Shown here one piece after another: positions 41,770-50,706 of a stretch of DNA of 64,000 bases (position 1 is the first letter of the stretch; each line of letters begins with the position of its first letter). Source of the stretch: Hymenobacter psychrotolerans DSM 18569 (GTDB taxonomy: Bacteria > Bacteroidota > Bacteroidia > Cytophagales > Hymenobacteraceae). The notes under the pieces are model-generated. The model did no database searches, had not been told where the DNA came from, and saw nothing but the letters and a program-made list of their open reading frames with translations. The stretch spans positions 81,756-145,755 of the forward strand of contig NZ_FRAS01000011.1 in NCBI RefSeq assembly GCF_900142395.1. The letters are read 5' to 3'. Made by a program: the position numbers and the translations under genes.

Positions 41770-43653
41770 ATGAAAAACTCTTACACTGCTCCCTGGCGCA
41801 AGCTGGCGCTGACGGCGCTGCTGGGCCTGGGCGGCGCTGCCGCAGCACAAGCTCAGTTAAACTTCCCCTTGGGCAATGCTGCAAATACCGCAGGTACGTA
41901 TACCGACCTAGGCACAACAGGCACGGTTATTACTACTCCTAACAACGATGACGCCAACTCGGCCGTGACGCCAATCGGTTTCACATTTTCGTTTAATGGT
42001 GCTTCTTTTACTGATTTCGTTCTTAATACGAACGGCTATCTGAAACTAGGAACTACAGCCCCAGGAGCTCCTTATTTTTACTCTGGCCCACAGGCAGTTA
42101 CCGGCGGCCCGCTTAACACTGCGGCCGAAACTAACCTGATTCTGCCCTTCAACCTTGACCTGGAAGGCACCACTACTACGGAGTACCGAGTACTCACCAC
42201 TGGTGCTACTGGCGAGCGGGTGACTACTATCCAGTGGAAAAATGTTAGCGATAAGCTCGTATCGGCAGCTACCGGTAAGCAGTTTGCCTCTATTTCTTTC
42301 CAAGTAAAGCTTTACGAGACGTCTAACCGCGTCGAGTTTGTATACGGCACAGCTACTGCCGGACCGGGCCCGGATGCATTTAAATCGGCAGCAATAGGTC
42401 TGAAAGGCTCTGGCAACACGGCCTCTTCGTCTTTACTGGTTACCAAGGGCTCAGTACAGACCTGGAACTTGGCCTCTTTCGTTGCTGGCAACTACACCGG
42501 CAATGCTCACAACGTACGTAGCTCTGCACTTCCAGATGCTGGCCGTACGTACAGCTTCACGCCTCAGCAGGCCAACGATGCTGCAGTATCTACGATCTAT
42601 ACGTTGGGCAAGCTGCCGGTACCCTTTAATGGAGCACACACCGTACGGGCACTGGTCCGTAACGTAGGTAGCACGAACATGACTAACATTGCTGTTACGC
42701 TCAATGTATCTGGCAGCACCACGTTCAGCGACGGCAAAATCGTTGCTACGCTGGGAGTAGGTGACTCTACCTTCGTAACATTCAATGCCTATACTCCTAC
42801 CACAGTAGGCACCAACACAGTACGGGTTGCAGTAGGCACCGACAATAATACTGTGAACAATGCGAAGACTGTAACGCAGTTGACTACTGCTGATGCCATC
42901 ACGTATGTAGATGCTGAAACCAGCCCCTCTAACTTCATCTATGGTGGTACAGTAGCTTCAATTCTGGCAAACCGCCATTCTTTGGCTCAGTCCCGCACTG
43001 TAACGAATGTGAAGGTGAACATCACCAACGACCCAACCCGCAATACGGGTCGCTCGGTGTATGGCGTAGTATTGGATGCTCAGGGCAACATTATTGGCCG
43101 TTCTGCTGACCGAGTGCTGACTGCTGCCGACAATGGCACGCAAGTAACTTTCCCAATTACTACCCCGCCCACCATTCCAGCAGGAAAATTCTTCATTGGT
43201 ATTGGCCTTGTAGTACCGACCGGCGCACCTGCCTATTATCCTCTCGAAGCTCAGCAAGAGCGCCCTACCCGTCCTGATACGGCATTCTTTGCCTTCCCAG
43301 TAGTAGGTGGAGTAAGCGGTGGCATTGACAACTCAGTTAACTATGATGACCGTTTCCGCATTGAGGCGACACTTGGCACACCGCTGGGAACTTCTGCAGC
43401 ACTGAGCAAAGCTGTATCGATGTTCCCGAACCCTTCTACGGGTGTGGTAACACTGGACGTGCGTGGCGCCAATGCCAAAAACAACCTGCAGGTAAGTGTG
43501 ATGAACATGTTGGGCCAGACCGTACACACGGCCTCGCTCAAGGATAACTTCGAGAACCAGCTCAACCTCTCGGGCCTGGCCAACGGCGTGTACCTGCTGA
43601 AGGTGCAGACCGGCTCGGACTTCACGACCCGTCAGCTCACCATCGCCAAGTAA
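41770..43653 (+). CDS. T9SS-secreted surface protein with type A sorting domain
   Basis: A 627-residue exported protein with a signal peptide (residues 1-29, …AAAQA-Q). The body is Thr/Asn/Ser-rich and beta-structured, with a CARDB-like region around residues 285-370 ('HTVRALVRNVGSTNMTNIAVTLN', in part) resembling an adhesin or binding scaffold. The C-terminal 80 residues form a type A sorting domain: 'MFPNPSTGVVTLDV', 'LNLSGLANGVYLLKVQTG', ending 'RQLTIAK'. PorU would cleave this on export. Base composition is markedly more AT-rich than its neighbours, which may reflect transfer or selection. Confidence 0.85.
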   Translation: MKNSYTAPWRKLALTALLGLGGAAAAQAQLNFPLGNAANTAGTYTDLGTTGTVITTPNNDDANSAVTPIGFTFSFNGASFTDFVLNTNGYLKLGTTAPGAPYFYSGPQAVTGGPLNTAAETNLILPFNLDLEGTTTTEYRVLTTGATGERVTTIQWKNVSDKLVSAATGKQFASISFQVKLYETSNRVEFVYGTATAGPGPDAFKSAAIGLKGSGNTASSSLLVTKGSVQTWNLASFVAGNYTGNAHNVRSSALPDAGRTYSFTPQQANDAAVSTIYTLGKLPVPFNGAHTVRALVRNVGSTNMTNIAVTLNVSGSTTFSDGKIVATLGVGDSTFVTFNAYTPTTVGTNTVRVAVGTDNNTVNNAKTVTQLTTADAITYVDAETSPSNFIYGGTVASILANRHSLAQSRTVTNVKVNITNDPTRNTGRSVYGVVLDAQGNIIGRSADRVLTAADNGTQVTFPITTPPTIPAGKFFIGIGLVVPTGAPAYYPLEAQQERPTRPDTAFFAFPVVGGVSGGIDNSVNYDDRFRIEATLGTPLGTSAALSKAVSMFPNPSTGVVTLDVRGANAKNNLQVSVMNMLGQTVHTASLKDNFENQLNLSGLANGVYLLKVQTGSDFTTRQLTIAK

Positions 43654-43673
43654 GGTTTCTTACTTCGCTACAA

Positions 43674-43705
43674 GAAAGGGCAGCCGCATTGGCTGCCCTT
43701 TTTTT
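43674..43705 (+). terminator. Terminator of the T9SS cargo gene
   Basis: AAAGGGCAGCC and its complement form an 11-bp stem with a GCATT loop and a T7-8 tract. Confidence 0.92.
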
Positions 43706-43922
43706 GCGCCTGCTGTAGTAGGGTCAAGTCCCACCCTATTGCCCTGAACAATCCTGGGCGCTGCCCTAAATGAACGGGCAGCGCACCGAGCCTCCGGTCC
43801 GGCGGCACGGACGACCGGTCAGATCAAGCGGATTATAAGGGTATATAGCATACGCCAAGGCGCTACCATATGAGCGTGGAGTTCTCACATTATCAGTCCC
43901 AAAGGCAGCCCTAGTACGGACA
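43706..43922. other. Intergenic stretch without a gene
   Basis: No coding frame, tRNA or promoter box is convincing. GGTCAAGTCCCACCC near 43731 recalls a tRNA T-arm but no cloverleaf can be drawn. A GC-rich inverted pair (CTGCCC...GGGCAG) occurs around 43753-43786. Confidence 0.5.
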
Positions 43923-43960
43923 CAAAAAAGCCTCCTTCTGCAAGCAGAAGGAGGCTTTTA
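43923..43960 (-). terminator. Terminator of the ccm unit
   Basis: AAAGCCTCCTTCTGC and its complement form a 15-bp stem with a short loop and a T6 tract on the minus strand. Confidence 0.92.
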
Positions 43961-43981
43961 CTGTTTCAGCGGGTTTGCGTG

Positions 43982-46573
43982 CTACGCTACCGGCTCGGGC
44001 TGCGCTTTGGCGGCGCGGCTAAGCTGGGGCACAACTACGGGGGCAGGCTTGTCCGGGCGGCGGCGCTGGCGCAGTGCCATAACGAAGCCCAGGCTCATCA
44101 GCAGAGTGCCGCTCCAGAGCAGATTAATAAAGGGCTTTTCTACTGCTTTCAGGATGATATAGTCCTTCTGTGTGGTGCTCACCCCGAAGGTGAACTTACC
44201 GGCCGTGGGGTCTACGGAATTGAGCGAGATGCGCAGGCCCAGGTCTTCGATTTCGTCGGGGACGCGGCCAATCATCTTGTTGCGCACCACAAACACGGGG
44301 TGCACGTGGTATTGCTTTTTCTCGCCGAACACCAGCATATCGGCCTGAATAGCCAGGTCGCCTTTCGCCAGGCCGAGGCCGGTGGTTTGCTTGGCGGGCT
44401 CCACGCCGCGGAACACGGCGAAGTAGTCGTTCAGGAAAATCGTGTCGCCGAGGGCCAGCTGGCTTTCCTTCACCTCGCTCCAGTCCTTTTCCTTGCTGGG
44501 GTCGGGCACAGAGCTGATGTGTGAGTAGATGTCGTGGTCGAGGAATTTCTTTATATCGGGCGAGGCCAGCAGGCCACCCATTTCCTCGTTCACCTGCGCA
44601 CGGGGGTAGAGCGTGAACGACTCACCGGTTTCGCGCTTTTTGTACTCGACGCGGTAATACGTGTTTTCGGGCAGGATTTCCACCGTGTCGCCAGCCTTGT
44701 AGTACACTTTGTCGGCGCGCTTGATTTCAGCACGGGCCAGGGCTTTGTACTCATCAGCAGTGCGGAACAGCAGGTCCTTGTTGACGTAGCCGGGCACGCC
44801 GGGCACATCCAGATACTGGCCGGTGTAGCTCACGTCGTACTCGCCCATGGGCGTGGCATCGTTGCGCCACAGCAGCACGTTGTCGCGGTTCAGGTCTTCC
44901 GGAAACTCCTTGGAGTACACCAGTCCCGATACGTTCTTGGAAATAATGTTGGAGTAGCCGGCCGAGCCCAACACGCCAAGCAGCATGAGCGCAATGCCCA
45001 AGTGGGCCACTGCCCCGCCCGACAGCTGCACGCGGCGCAGAATCAGCTGCGAGATGATGCTAATGTTGGCCAGCACCCCAAACAAAGCCGCAGTGAGCAG
45101 CACGATATAGGTAGGCTCGATTTCGAGGCCGTTGTAGCGAAGCAGCAGAATCACCAGCGCCGAGCCCAGCAGCGTGAGGACCGTCGGCGTGCCCAGTGCA
45201 TTGCTGACCGTCGACTTGTCGTTGCGCTGCCACCACATCAGCTGCGCCAGGCCCGAGAGCAGCGCAATGCCCACACCCATCCAGAGCTGAATTTTAGTGT
45301 AGTGCGCAATCTGGTCGGCGGGCAGGGCCAGGTTGGATTTGATGCCAATGAAGCCCAGGAAGGCATTGTATACCGGAATGCTGGTCGTGACAAACACCTG
45401 AAAAGCGCCCAGGCACAGCACCGTAGCCCCCACAAACACCCACAGCTCGGGGTTGTAAGTCGTCAGCTCCTTCTCCGATATCGGAATGGATTTCCAACGG
45501 TAGATGAGCAGCGCAATAGCCAGTACCACGAAGGCACCCAGGTAAATCATGAGCTGGCCGGACAGGCCCAGGTCGGTGAAGGAGTGCACGGAAGCGTTGC
45601 CGAGCACGCCCGAGCGGGTCAGGAAGGTGGCGTACAGAATCAGCAGGAAGGTGGTGATTACCAGCACGAAGCCGGTGCGCAGCGCCGTGCGGCGCTGCTG
45701 CCACAGCACCAGCGCATGAATGCCGGCTACCAGCACCAGCCACGGAATGTACACGGCATTTTCCACCGGGTCCCAGTTCCAGTACCCCCCGAAGTTCAGC
45801 GTCTCGTAGGCCCAGTAGGCGCCCATCATAATGCCGACACCCAGCACCAAACCGCCCCACAGGCTCCAGCGGAGCGCGGGCTTCACCCATTTGCTGTACT
45901 CACCCTTCCAGAGGCCGGCAATAGCAAACGCGAAGGGCACCAGCGTGAGCGCAAAGCCCAGAAACAGCGTAGGCGGGTGAATTACCATCCAGTAGTTCTG
46001 CAGCAGCGCGTTCAGGCCGGTACCGTCCGTAGGCACAAAATCAGGGTTCATCTTGAACACCGGCAGATCCACGAGGAAGTCGCGCAGCAGGATAAACGGC
46101 GACGAACCGATTTTGGCGCCGCCGAACACGACGCCCAGAATCATGGAGGTCAGGAAGAGCTGCACGCCGGCGAAAATGGCCATTACGGGAGCTTCCCAGA
46201 GCTTATTCCAGCGCATGATGGCCAGGCCCAGCACAACGTGCCAGAAAATCCAGAGCAAAAAGCTGCCCTCCTGCCCTTCCCAGAAACAGGAAATCATGTA
46301 GTACACCGGCAGGTGGTTGCTGGAGTGGCTCCAGGCGTAGTAGTACTCGTAGCGGTGCCCGTGAATGATGCCGAACAGACAGACAATAACACTCAACACA
46401 GCCACGCCGTGCAGCAGAAACGCGCCGCGCCCCAGCCGCAGCCACGCCGGATCGGCTTGGCCCAGAGGCTGGTTGCGGGCAGCCATAAAATACGAGTAGG
46501 CCGCCACTGTAGCCGCCACAAACGCTACAATTACGCTAAGGTGCCCGGCATCGCCGATGAAAGTATTGAGCAT
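43982..46573 (-). CDS. ccmF: Cytochrome c haem lyase subunit CcmF
   Basis: An 863-residue membrane protein, long for CcmF, with about 13-15 helices. The haem-handling WWD motif is 'GGYWNWDPVENAVYIPWLV' (in part), preceded by 'YWMVIHPPTLFLGFA' with a conserved His, and 'FLTRSGVLGNASVHSF' follows. A large periplasmic domain lies before the last helix. CcmF attaches haem from CcmE to apocytochromes. It is the last gene of a ccm set, about 106 bp after ccmE. Confidence 0.93.
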   Translation of the reverse strand: MLNTFIGDAGHLSVIVAFVAATVAAYSYFMAARNQPLGQADPAWLRLGRGAFLLHGVAVLSVIVCLFGIIHGHRYEYYYAWSHSSNHLPVYYMISCFWEGQEGSFLLWIFWHVVLGLAIMRWNKLWEAPVMAIFAGVQLFLTSMILGVVFGGAKIGSSPFILLRDFLVDLPVFKMNPDFVPTDGTGLNALLQNYWMVIHPPTLFLGFALTLVPFAFAIAGLWKGEYSKWVKPALRWSLWGGLVLGVGIMMGAYWAYETLNFGGYWNWDPVENAVYIPWLVLVAGIHALVLWQQRRTALRTGFVLVITTFLLILYATFLTRSGVLGNASVHSFTDLGLSGQLMIYLGAFVVLAIALLIYRWKSIPISEKELTTYNPELWVFVGATVLCLGAFQVFVTTSIPVYNAFLGFIGIKSNLALPADQIAHYTKIQLWMGVGIALLSGLAQLMWWQRNDKSTVSNALGTPTVLTLLGSALVILLLRYNGLEIEPTYIVLLTAALFGVLANISIISQLILRRVQLSGGAVAHLGIALMLLGVLGSAGYSNIISKNVSGLVYSKEFPEDLNRDNVLLWRNDATPMGEYDVSYTGQYLDVPGVPGYVNKDLLFRTADEYKALARAEIKRADKVYYKAGDTVEILPENTYYRVEYKKRETGESFTLYPRAQVNEEMGGLLASPDIKKFLDHDIYSHISSVPDPSKEKDWSEVKESQLALGDTIFLNDYFAVFRGVEPAKQTTGLGLAKGDLAIQADMLVFGEKKQYHVHPVFVVRNKMIGRVPDEIEDLGLRISLNSVDPTAGKFTFGVSTTQKDYIILKAVEKPFINLLWSGTLLMSLGFVMALRQRRRPDKPAPVVVPQLSRAAKAQPEPVA

Positions 46574-46679
46574 TTCTTTGGGGTTAACAATTAAAAATCA
46601 GGACAGCAGGACTGATTTCTGGACTTGACACACCTGAATCAGGCGCAGCAATCCATTTATCCGCCCTCACGCCTGACTC

Positions 46680-47108
46680 CTAATTAACTGAAGCCGTAGC
46701 GCCTTTGATGTCTTTCTCCACGTACTTGGAGGGGCATTTCAGCAGGATTTTGTCGGCCACGAAAATGTCTTTGCGCATGGCGCCCGTAATCACCACCTGC
46801 TCCGATTTGTCGAAGTCCTGGGGCTTGGGGTTGAAGTAGATAACCCGCTGCGCTACCCGGTTGGTATCAACCAGCGTAAAGGCGAAGTAGTTGGGGTCGA
46901 GCACAGGGTTGTACTCCAGGCCGAGGATGTTTTCCTGGCCGTCGCGGGGCAGGCGGCCTACCACGTGCACCTTGGTCAGGTTGCCATCGGCGGCGCGCTC
47001 CTTGGCCTCATTAAAGGAAACGTAGACGCTGGCGTCGCCAGCAGCACTCATGATGATGCCGATGGCCACGGCAATAACGGCAATGACGAGAATGTGGGCT
47101 TTTTTCAT
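46680..47108 (-). CDS. ccmE: Haem chaperone CcmE, CxxxY variant
   Basis: A 142-residue protein with one N-terminal helix (residues 5-22) and a periplasmic OB-fold. The haem-binding position reads Lys-Cys125-Pro-Ser-Lys-Tyr129, that is CxxxY, where E. coli CcmE has HxxxY. Cys variants are known in Desulfovibrio and archaea. The start is ATG 47108 (MKKAHILVIA). It carries haem from CcmC/D to CcmF. Confidence 0.9.
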   Translation of the reverse strand: MKKAHILVIAVIAVAIGIIMSAAGDASVYVSFNEAKERAADGNLTKVHVVGRLPRDGQENILGLEYNPVLDPNYFAFTLVDTNRVAQRVIYFNPKPQDFDKSEQVVITGAMRKDIFVADKILLKCPSKYVEKDIKGATASVN

Positions 47109-47231
47109 GGGGTTGCAACAGGTGGCCCTGGGGGCAGGGGTAGGCAGAACAACGAAAACAGGCGGAAAAATCCGCAAAACCAGAGAAGAACGGAATGATT
47201 TCTGTCAGGTCAGACGAACGGGGCCGGCGGA

Positions 47232-47474
47232 CTAGTCTTTCAGCTCGCGCTCCAGGCGGCTGACCTTCTTGTCCAGCGAAATCAGCAGCAGCAGCAGGCC
47301 TACCAGCACCACCGCAATGACGGCCACTACCACGTAGATTTTGCCATCGGCGCGGAAGGTATCCGCCATTTCGGGCGAGTCGGCGGCGGCCTGAGCGGCG
47401 GCGCGCAGCACGGGCACTACCAGCGCCAGCAGCAGCAGAAATGCCCGGCGAAGATTAGGCAAGCTGTTTTTCAT
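47232..47474 (-). CDS. ccmD: Small CcmD-like protein
   Basis: An 80-residue protein with a signal-like helix (residues 8-27), a second helix (about 46-66) and a charged tail (KKVSRLERELKD). Position and size fit CcmD, the small partner that helps release haem-loaded CcmE from CcmABC. Its 5' end overlaps ccmC by 20 bp. Sequence alone does not prove CcmD, since the family is poorly conserved. Confidence 0.75.
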   Translation of the reverse strand: MKNSLPNLRRAFLLLLALVVPVLRAAAQAAADSPEMADTFRADGKIYVVVAVIAVVLVGLLLLLISLDKKVSRLERELKD

Positions 47475-48126
47475 ACACTTTGAGTTTGAGCAGAGAAATG
47501 CGGCTGGCAACCTGGGCCAGCCAGAACGCCAGCAGCGTCCAGCCGATGACGGCCGGATAAAACACGGCCCGCATGGCATCATCAAGGTCGTATTTGGCGA
47601 AGGCAGGGTTGCCGCCCGCGCCGGGATGCAGCGAATCGGTGAGGCGCGGCAGGATGTAGAACAACGGCATGGCCGTGGCGAAAGCAAAGATGTTGTAGAT
47701 GGCCGAAACCCGGGCCCGCTGCTGCTCATCGGTGAAGGAAGAGCGCAGCACGAGGTAGGCCCCGTAAATCAGCATGGCAATGGCCGCACCGTTGAGCTTG
47801 GGGTCGTTGGTCCACCAGGTGCCCCAGGTGTATTTGGCCCAGATACTGCCCGTGGCCAGACCCACCACGCCCATCATAATCCCGATTTTGGCCGACTCAT
47901 GTGACTGGATGTCCAGCTCCGGGGTAGGGTTGCGCAGGTAGCGCATGGAGTAGTACACCGAGGCAATCAGAATGAAGGTCATCCCGAACCACATGGGCAC
48001 GTGGAAGTACAGGTTGCGGATGGTTTCGTTGAGAATAGCCAGCCGCGGCACCGGCACCAGCAGGCCCGCTACGCCTGTATACAGCAGCAGGATGACGGTT
48101 AGCGCTTTCCACCAGTTTTTTTTCAT
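47455..48126 (-). CDS. ccmC: Haem exporter subunit CcmC
   Basis: A 223-residue protein with six helices. 'YFHVPMWFGMTF' contains a conserved haem-ligand His, and the WWD motif is 'WGTWWTNDPKLNGAAIAML' (in part). CcmC presents haem to CcmE. It overlaps ccmD by 20 bp. Confidence 0.93.
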   Translation of the reverse strand: MKKNWWKALTVILLLYTGVAGLLVPVPRLAILNETIRNLYFHVPMWFGMTFILIASVYYSMRYLRNPTPELDIQSHESAKIGIMMGVVGLATGSIWAKYTWGTWWTNDPKLNGAAIAMLIYGAYLVLRSSFTDEQQRARVSAIYNIFAFATAMPLFYILPRLTDSLHPGAGGNPAFAKYDLDDAMRAVFYPAVIGWTLLAFWLAQVASRISLLKLKVYEKQLA

Positions 48127-48224
48127 AAGCTGTTTGCCTTTCGCAGTTAAGCAGTTGACTAACCAGTAGTGAGGTGAAGAAGATTTTCAGGAATCAGAAG
48201 AATGCCGGCCGTCCGTAGCGGGGC

Positions 48225-48896
48225 TCAGGAGCGCCAGAGAAAAGGAAACAACACGTATGACACGGCCGCCACAATCATGTTCAGGGCCACCAGCGTGAGC
48301 AGGGAGCTTTGGCTGGCCTCGAATTCGAGCCCGTCCATGGCGTTTTTGGATACTTTGATGAGCAGCAGCAGCATCGGAATCATGAGCGGGAAGCCCAGCA
48401 CGGCCATGAGGGTGTTGGAATTAGCCGCCTTGGCCGCAATGCCGGATACCAGCGTGAGCGTAGAAGCAAAGCCCAGGGCGCCCAGCGCCACATTGCCCAC
48501 AAACAGCGGCACGTTTTGCACGGGGTTGCCCAGAATCACGAGGTATAGCCCCAGCCCGACTAATGCCAGCCCCAGCAACAATAGCGCGTTGTAGGCTATT
48601 TTGGCCAGAATCACGGCCTGGGGCCGCACCAGCGTGTAGTAGTAGAGCATGCGGCCCCGGCTTTCCTGCAGGAAGCCTTTGGCCACGGCATTCACGGCCG
48701 AGAAGAGCAGAATGATCCAGAACAGGGCGTTCCAGGCCGGCGCGGGCGGAATGCCGCCGCGCAATGAGAAGCTCAGGTAACAGACGAATACCGTGCTGCC
48801 CACGTAGAGCAGCATGCCGTTGAGAGCCGCGCGCTGCCGCCATTCGAGGCGGAAGTCTTTGAGCATCAATGTCCAAATCTCACGAAGGAGCAACAC
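48225..48896 (-). CDS. ccmB: Haem exporter subunit CcmB
   Basis: A 223-residue membrane protein with six helices: 'LKDFRLEWRQRAALNGMLLYV' (in part), 'FSLRGG', 'PLMIPMLLLLIKV'. In Bacteria CcmB pairs with the ATPase CcmA. I chose a GTG at 48896 because a TATCTTTG box lies 27 bp upstream and the family starts at 'REIWTLMLKD'. A longer frame starting at 48971 would include the promoter. No ccmA is present nearby. About 100 bp separate it from ccmC. Confidence 0.9.
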   Translation of the reverse strand: MLLLREIWTLMLKDFRLEWRQRAALNGMLLYVGSTVFVCYLSFSLRGGIPPAPAWNALFWIILLFSAVNAVAKGFLQESRGRMLYYYTLVRPQAVILAKIAYNALLLLGLALVGLGLYLVILGNPVQNVPLFVGNVALGALGFASTLTLVSGIAAKAANSNTLMAVLGFPLMIPMLLLLIKVSKNAMDGLEFEASQSSLLTLVALNMIVAAVSYVLFPFLWRS

Positions 48897-48922
48897 GGCA
48901 ACAGGGCTGGTGAACAGGACCG

Positions 48923-48930
48923 CAAAGATA
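48923..48930 (-). promoter_or_regulatory. TATCTTTG -7 box for the ccm genes
   Basis: An exact TAnnTTTG match 26 bp upstream of the ccmB GTG. It is the only good box upstream of ccmB-C-D-E-F, which run in one direction. Confidence 0.6.
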
Positions 48931-48971
48931 CAACCCAACTCCGGGATTAGCAGGCCTCCGGCCAAACGCAA

Positions 48972-49002
48972 AAGCGCCGCAGCCTGTCAGGCCACGGCGC
49001 TC
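48972..49002 (-). terminator. Terminator of the beta-helix protein gene
   Basis: AGCGCCGCAGCCTG pairs with CAGGCCACGGCGCT with two mismatches, then TTTTGCGTTT on the minus strand. Confidence 0.7.
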
Positions 49003-49030
49003 TTGTATTTATTCAGGATCGGAAGATATT

Positions 49031-50551
49031 TTACTCTACCAGCAGCTTGCCATTGGCCACGGCGCCGGCCTGCGTGAGGCGGTAGGCATACAGGCCCGGC
49101 GCTACCGCACGCACATCCAGCGCCACCTGTCCGCCCGCTGGCATAGCGCTACGAGTAGCTACGGCGCGGCCCAGCGCATCCAGCAGCTGCAGCTCCACGG
49201 CCCCGGTGCCCGGCACCCGGAACGTAACGCCGGCGTGCGCGGGGTTAGGATAGGCCTGCACGCCCAGCAGCGCCGGGGCCTTTGTAGCCAGCGGCTGCAG
49301 GAAGGGCTCAAACGTCACGAAGCCCAGCGCCGACTGGTCGGGCTGGTGGAAGATGTGGGTTTCGATAACGGCGGCCGAAGCCGAGCCCCAATCGTTGTTT
49401 TTGGCAGTTATGGCGTCAGGGCCGTTGTTGTAGAAGTCGTAGATCTGCCCGCCGTTGCTGTTGTTCACAAACCGGTTGCGGCCCACATCCGTGGTATCGG
49501 TGCCGCCGGGGTTGCCGAAGCTGACGGCCGGGCTGCCCACGGTGCCGGTCCGCAGAATCGTTACGCCCCACAGGTTGCCGGTCACCACGTTGCGGCTTAC
49601 CACGCCGGTCTGGGTCTGGTTGCCCTGGAAGTTGAGGCCACTGCCGCCAGTCGCAGCGTTGGGGTTGGTGTTGTTGTTTTCCACGATGTTGCCCGTCACG
49701 TAGCTCGAAATGCTGGAGCCGATGACGGCAATGCCGTAGCGGTTGTTGCGCACCGTGTTCCGCCGGATAATGACCCGCGTCACCCCGCCGCCGCCCAGCA
49801 GGTTCGATACGCCAATGCCGCCGGCCATATTGGTGGCCGGGTTGCCCACCACCAGGCACCGCTCAATCAGAATGGGCTGGGCCGGGTTGCCGGTGCCCAG
49901 GTTCACCTGCGGATAATTGCCGTTTTCGGTGTCGTTGTGCCAGAAAATGCAGTCTTGGATGGTAGGCGACGTGGGGCGGTTGGACGGCGAGTTGATGCCC
50001 GCCCGGGCATTGCGCACGAAACGGCAGCGCTGCACCAGCGCCCGGTTGCCGGACAGTGCCAGCCCGGCGCTGTTGGTCAGGCGGCCGCCTACCGTGGAGA
50101 GGTTGCTGCGGAAAGTGCAGTCCGAAAATTCCACCGTGGCATCTACTACCCGCACGCCCCCACCACGCTCAATTACGGTGCGGCGCAGCACCGAGCCGTT
50201 GCTGGTGGCACTTAGCTGCATGCCCATCCAGGGAGCAGCCGTGTTCTGGGCCGTAAACACCACAGAGTCGGGCGGCGTGATACGCAGCACGCCATCCACG
50301 CTCACCAACGCGCGGTCGGCTACCCGAATGGTTTCGTTGGTCGTGATGCTGAGCGTATCGGTGGGCGCCAGCCGAATGGTGTCGGTGATGGTCCAGGTGC
50401 CGGCCATCTGCGTGACGTAGCCGCCCGAGGCCGCGGCCAGCTGCGTGAGCGTGTAGCGCTGCCCGGTGCCGGGCGTGCTGTACTGAGCTTCGGAGCGCAG
50501 TGCAGGCGTGGCCAGCCAGGTCAGCAGCAAAGCGAGTAAGGTCTTTTTCAT
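49031..50551 (-). CDS. Right-handed beta-helix surface protein with T9SS sorting domain
   Basis: A 506-residue exported protein with a signal peptide (residues 1-23). About residues 60-400 are parallel beta-helix repeats with Asn/Val ladders ('IIRRNTVRNNRYGIAVIGSS', 'VVSRNVVTGNLWGVTIL', 'CIFWHNDTENGN'), as in polysaccharide lyases or adhesins. The C-terminal domain starts at 'VQAYPNPAHAGVTFRV' and ends 'VANGKLLVE', a type A sorting signal. No catalytic residues can be assigned. A TACCTTCC box lies close upstream. Confidence 0.85.
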   Translation of the reverse strand: MKKTLLALLLTWLATPALRSEAQYSTPGTGQRYTLTQLAAASGGYVTQMAGTWTITDTIRLAPTDTLSITTNETIRVADRALVSVDGVLRITPPDSVVFTAQNTAAPWMGMQLSATSNGSVLRRTVIERGGGVRVVDATVEFSDCTFRSNLSTVGGRLTNSAGLALSGNRALVQRCRFVRNARAGINSPSNRPTSPTIQDCIFWHNDTENGNYPQVNLGTGNPAQPILIERCLVVGNPATNMAGGIGVSNLLGGGGVTRVIIRRNTVRNNRYGIAVIGSSISSYVTGNIVENNNTNPNAATGGSGLNFQGNQTQTGVVSRNVVTGNLWGVTILRTGTVGSPAVSFGNPGGTDTTDVGRNRFVNNSNGGQIYDFYNNGPDAITAKNNDWGSASAAVIETHIFHQPDQSALGFVTFEPFLQPLATKAPALLGVQAYPNPAHAGVTFRVPGTGAVELQLLDALGRAVATRSAMPAGGQVALDVRAVAPGLYAYRLTQAGAVANGKLLVE

Positions 50552-50600
50552 AGCAGCAGTGTGTGAGAAATGAGAAAGGAAGGTAGCTCTACACGACGTA

Positions 50601-50633
50601 AAAAAGCCACCCGGGTTGCCCGGGTGGCTTTTT
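50601..50633 (-). terminator. Terminator downstream of the fusion gene
   Basis: AAAAAGCCACCCGGG and its complement form a 15-bp perfect stem with a 3-nt loop and a T-tract. Confidence 0.92.
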
Positions 50634-50646
50634 ATGTCAGTTTATA

Positions 50647-50704
50647 GTTGTTGGTTGGTAGTTGGTTGTTGTCAGAACGAAACAAGCAACTACCAACCAA
50701 CAAC
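50647..50704. repeat. 18-bp perfect inverted repeat with GT-only arm
   Basis: GTTGTTGGTTGGTAGTTG at 50647-50664 is exactly complementary to 50687-50704. It starts 2 bp past the stop of the fusion gene and comes just before the real terminator, so a second stem function is likely. Confidence 0.8.
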
Positions 50705-50706
50705 AA

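Noticed and set aside
43725..43760. Possible tRNA fragment (GGTCAAGTCCCACCC)
   Set aside because: It looks like a T-arm but there is no acceptor or D-arm pairing within the expected distance.
44534..46594. 686-residue open frame on the plus strand
   Set aside because: It is antisense to ccmF. Its translation is low-complexity Gln/His/Arg with no family features.
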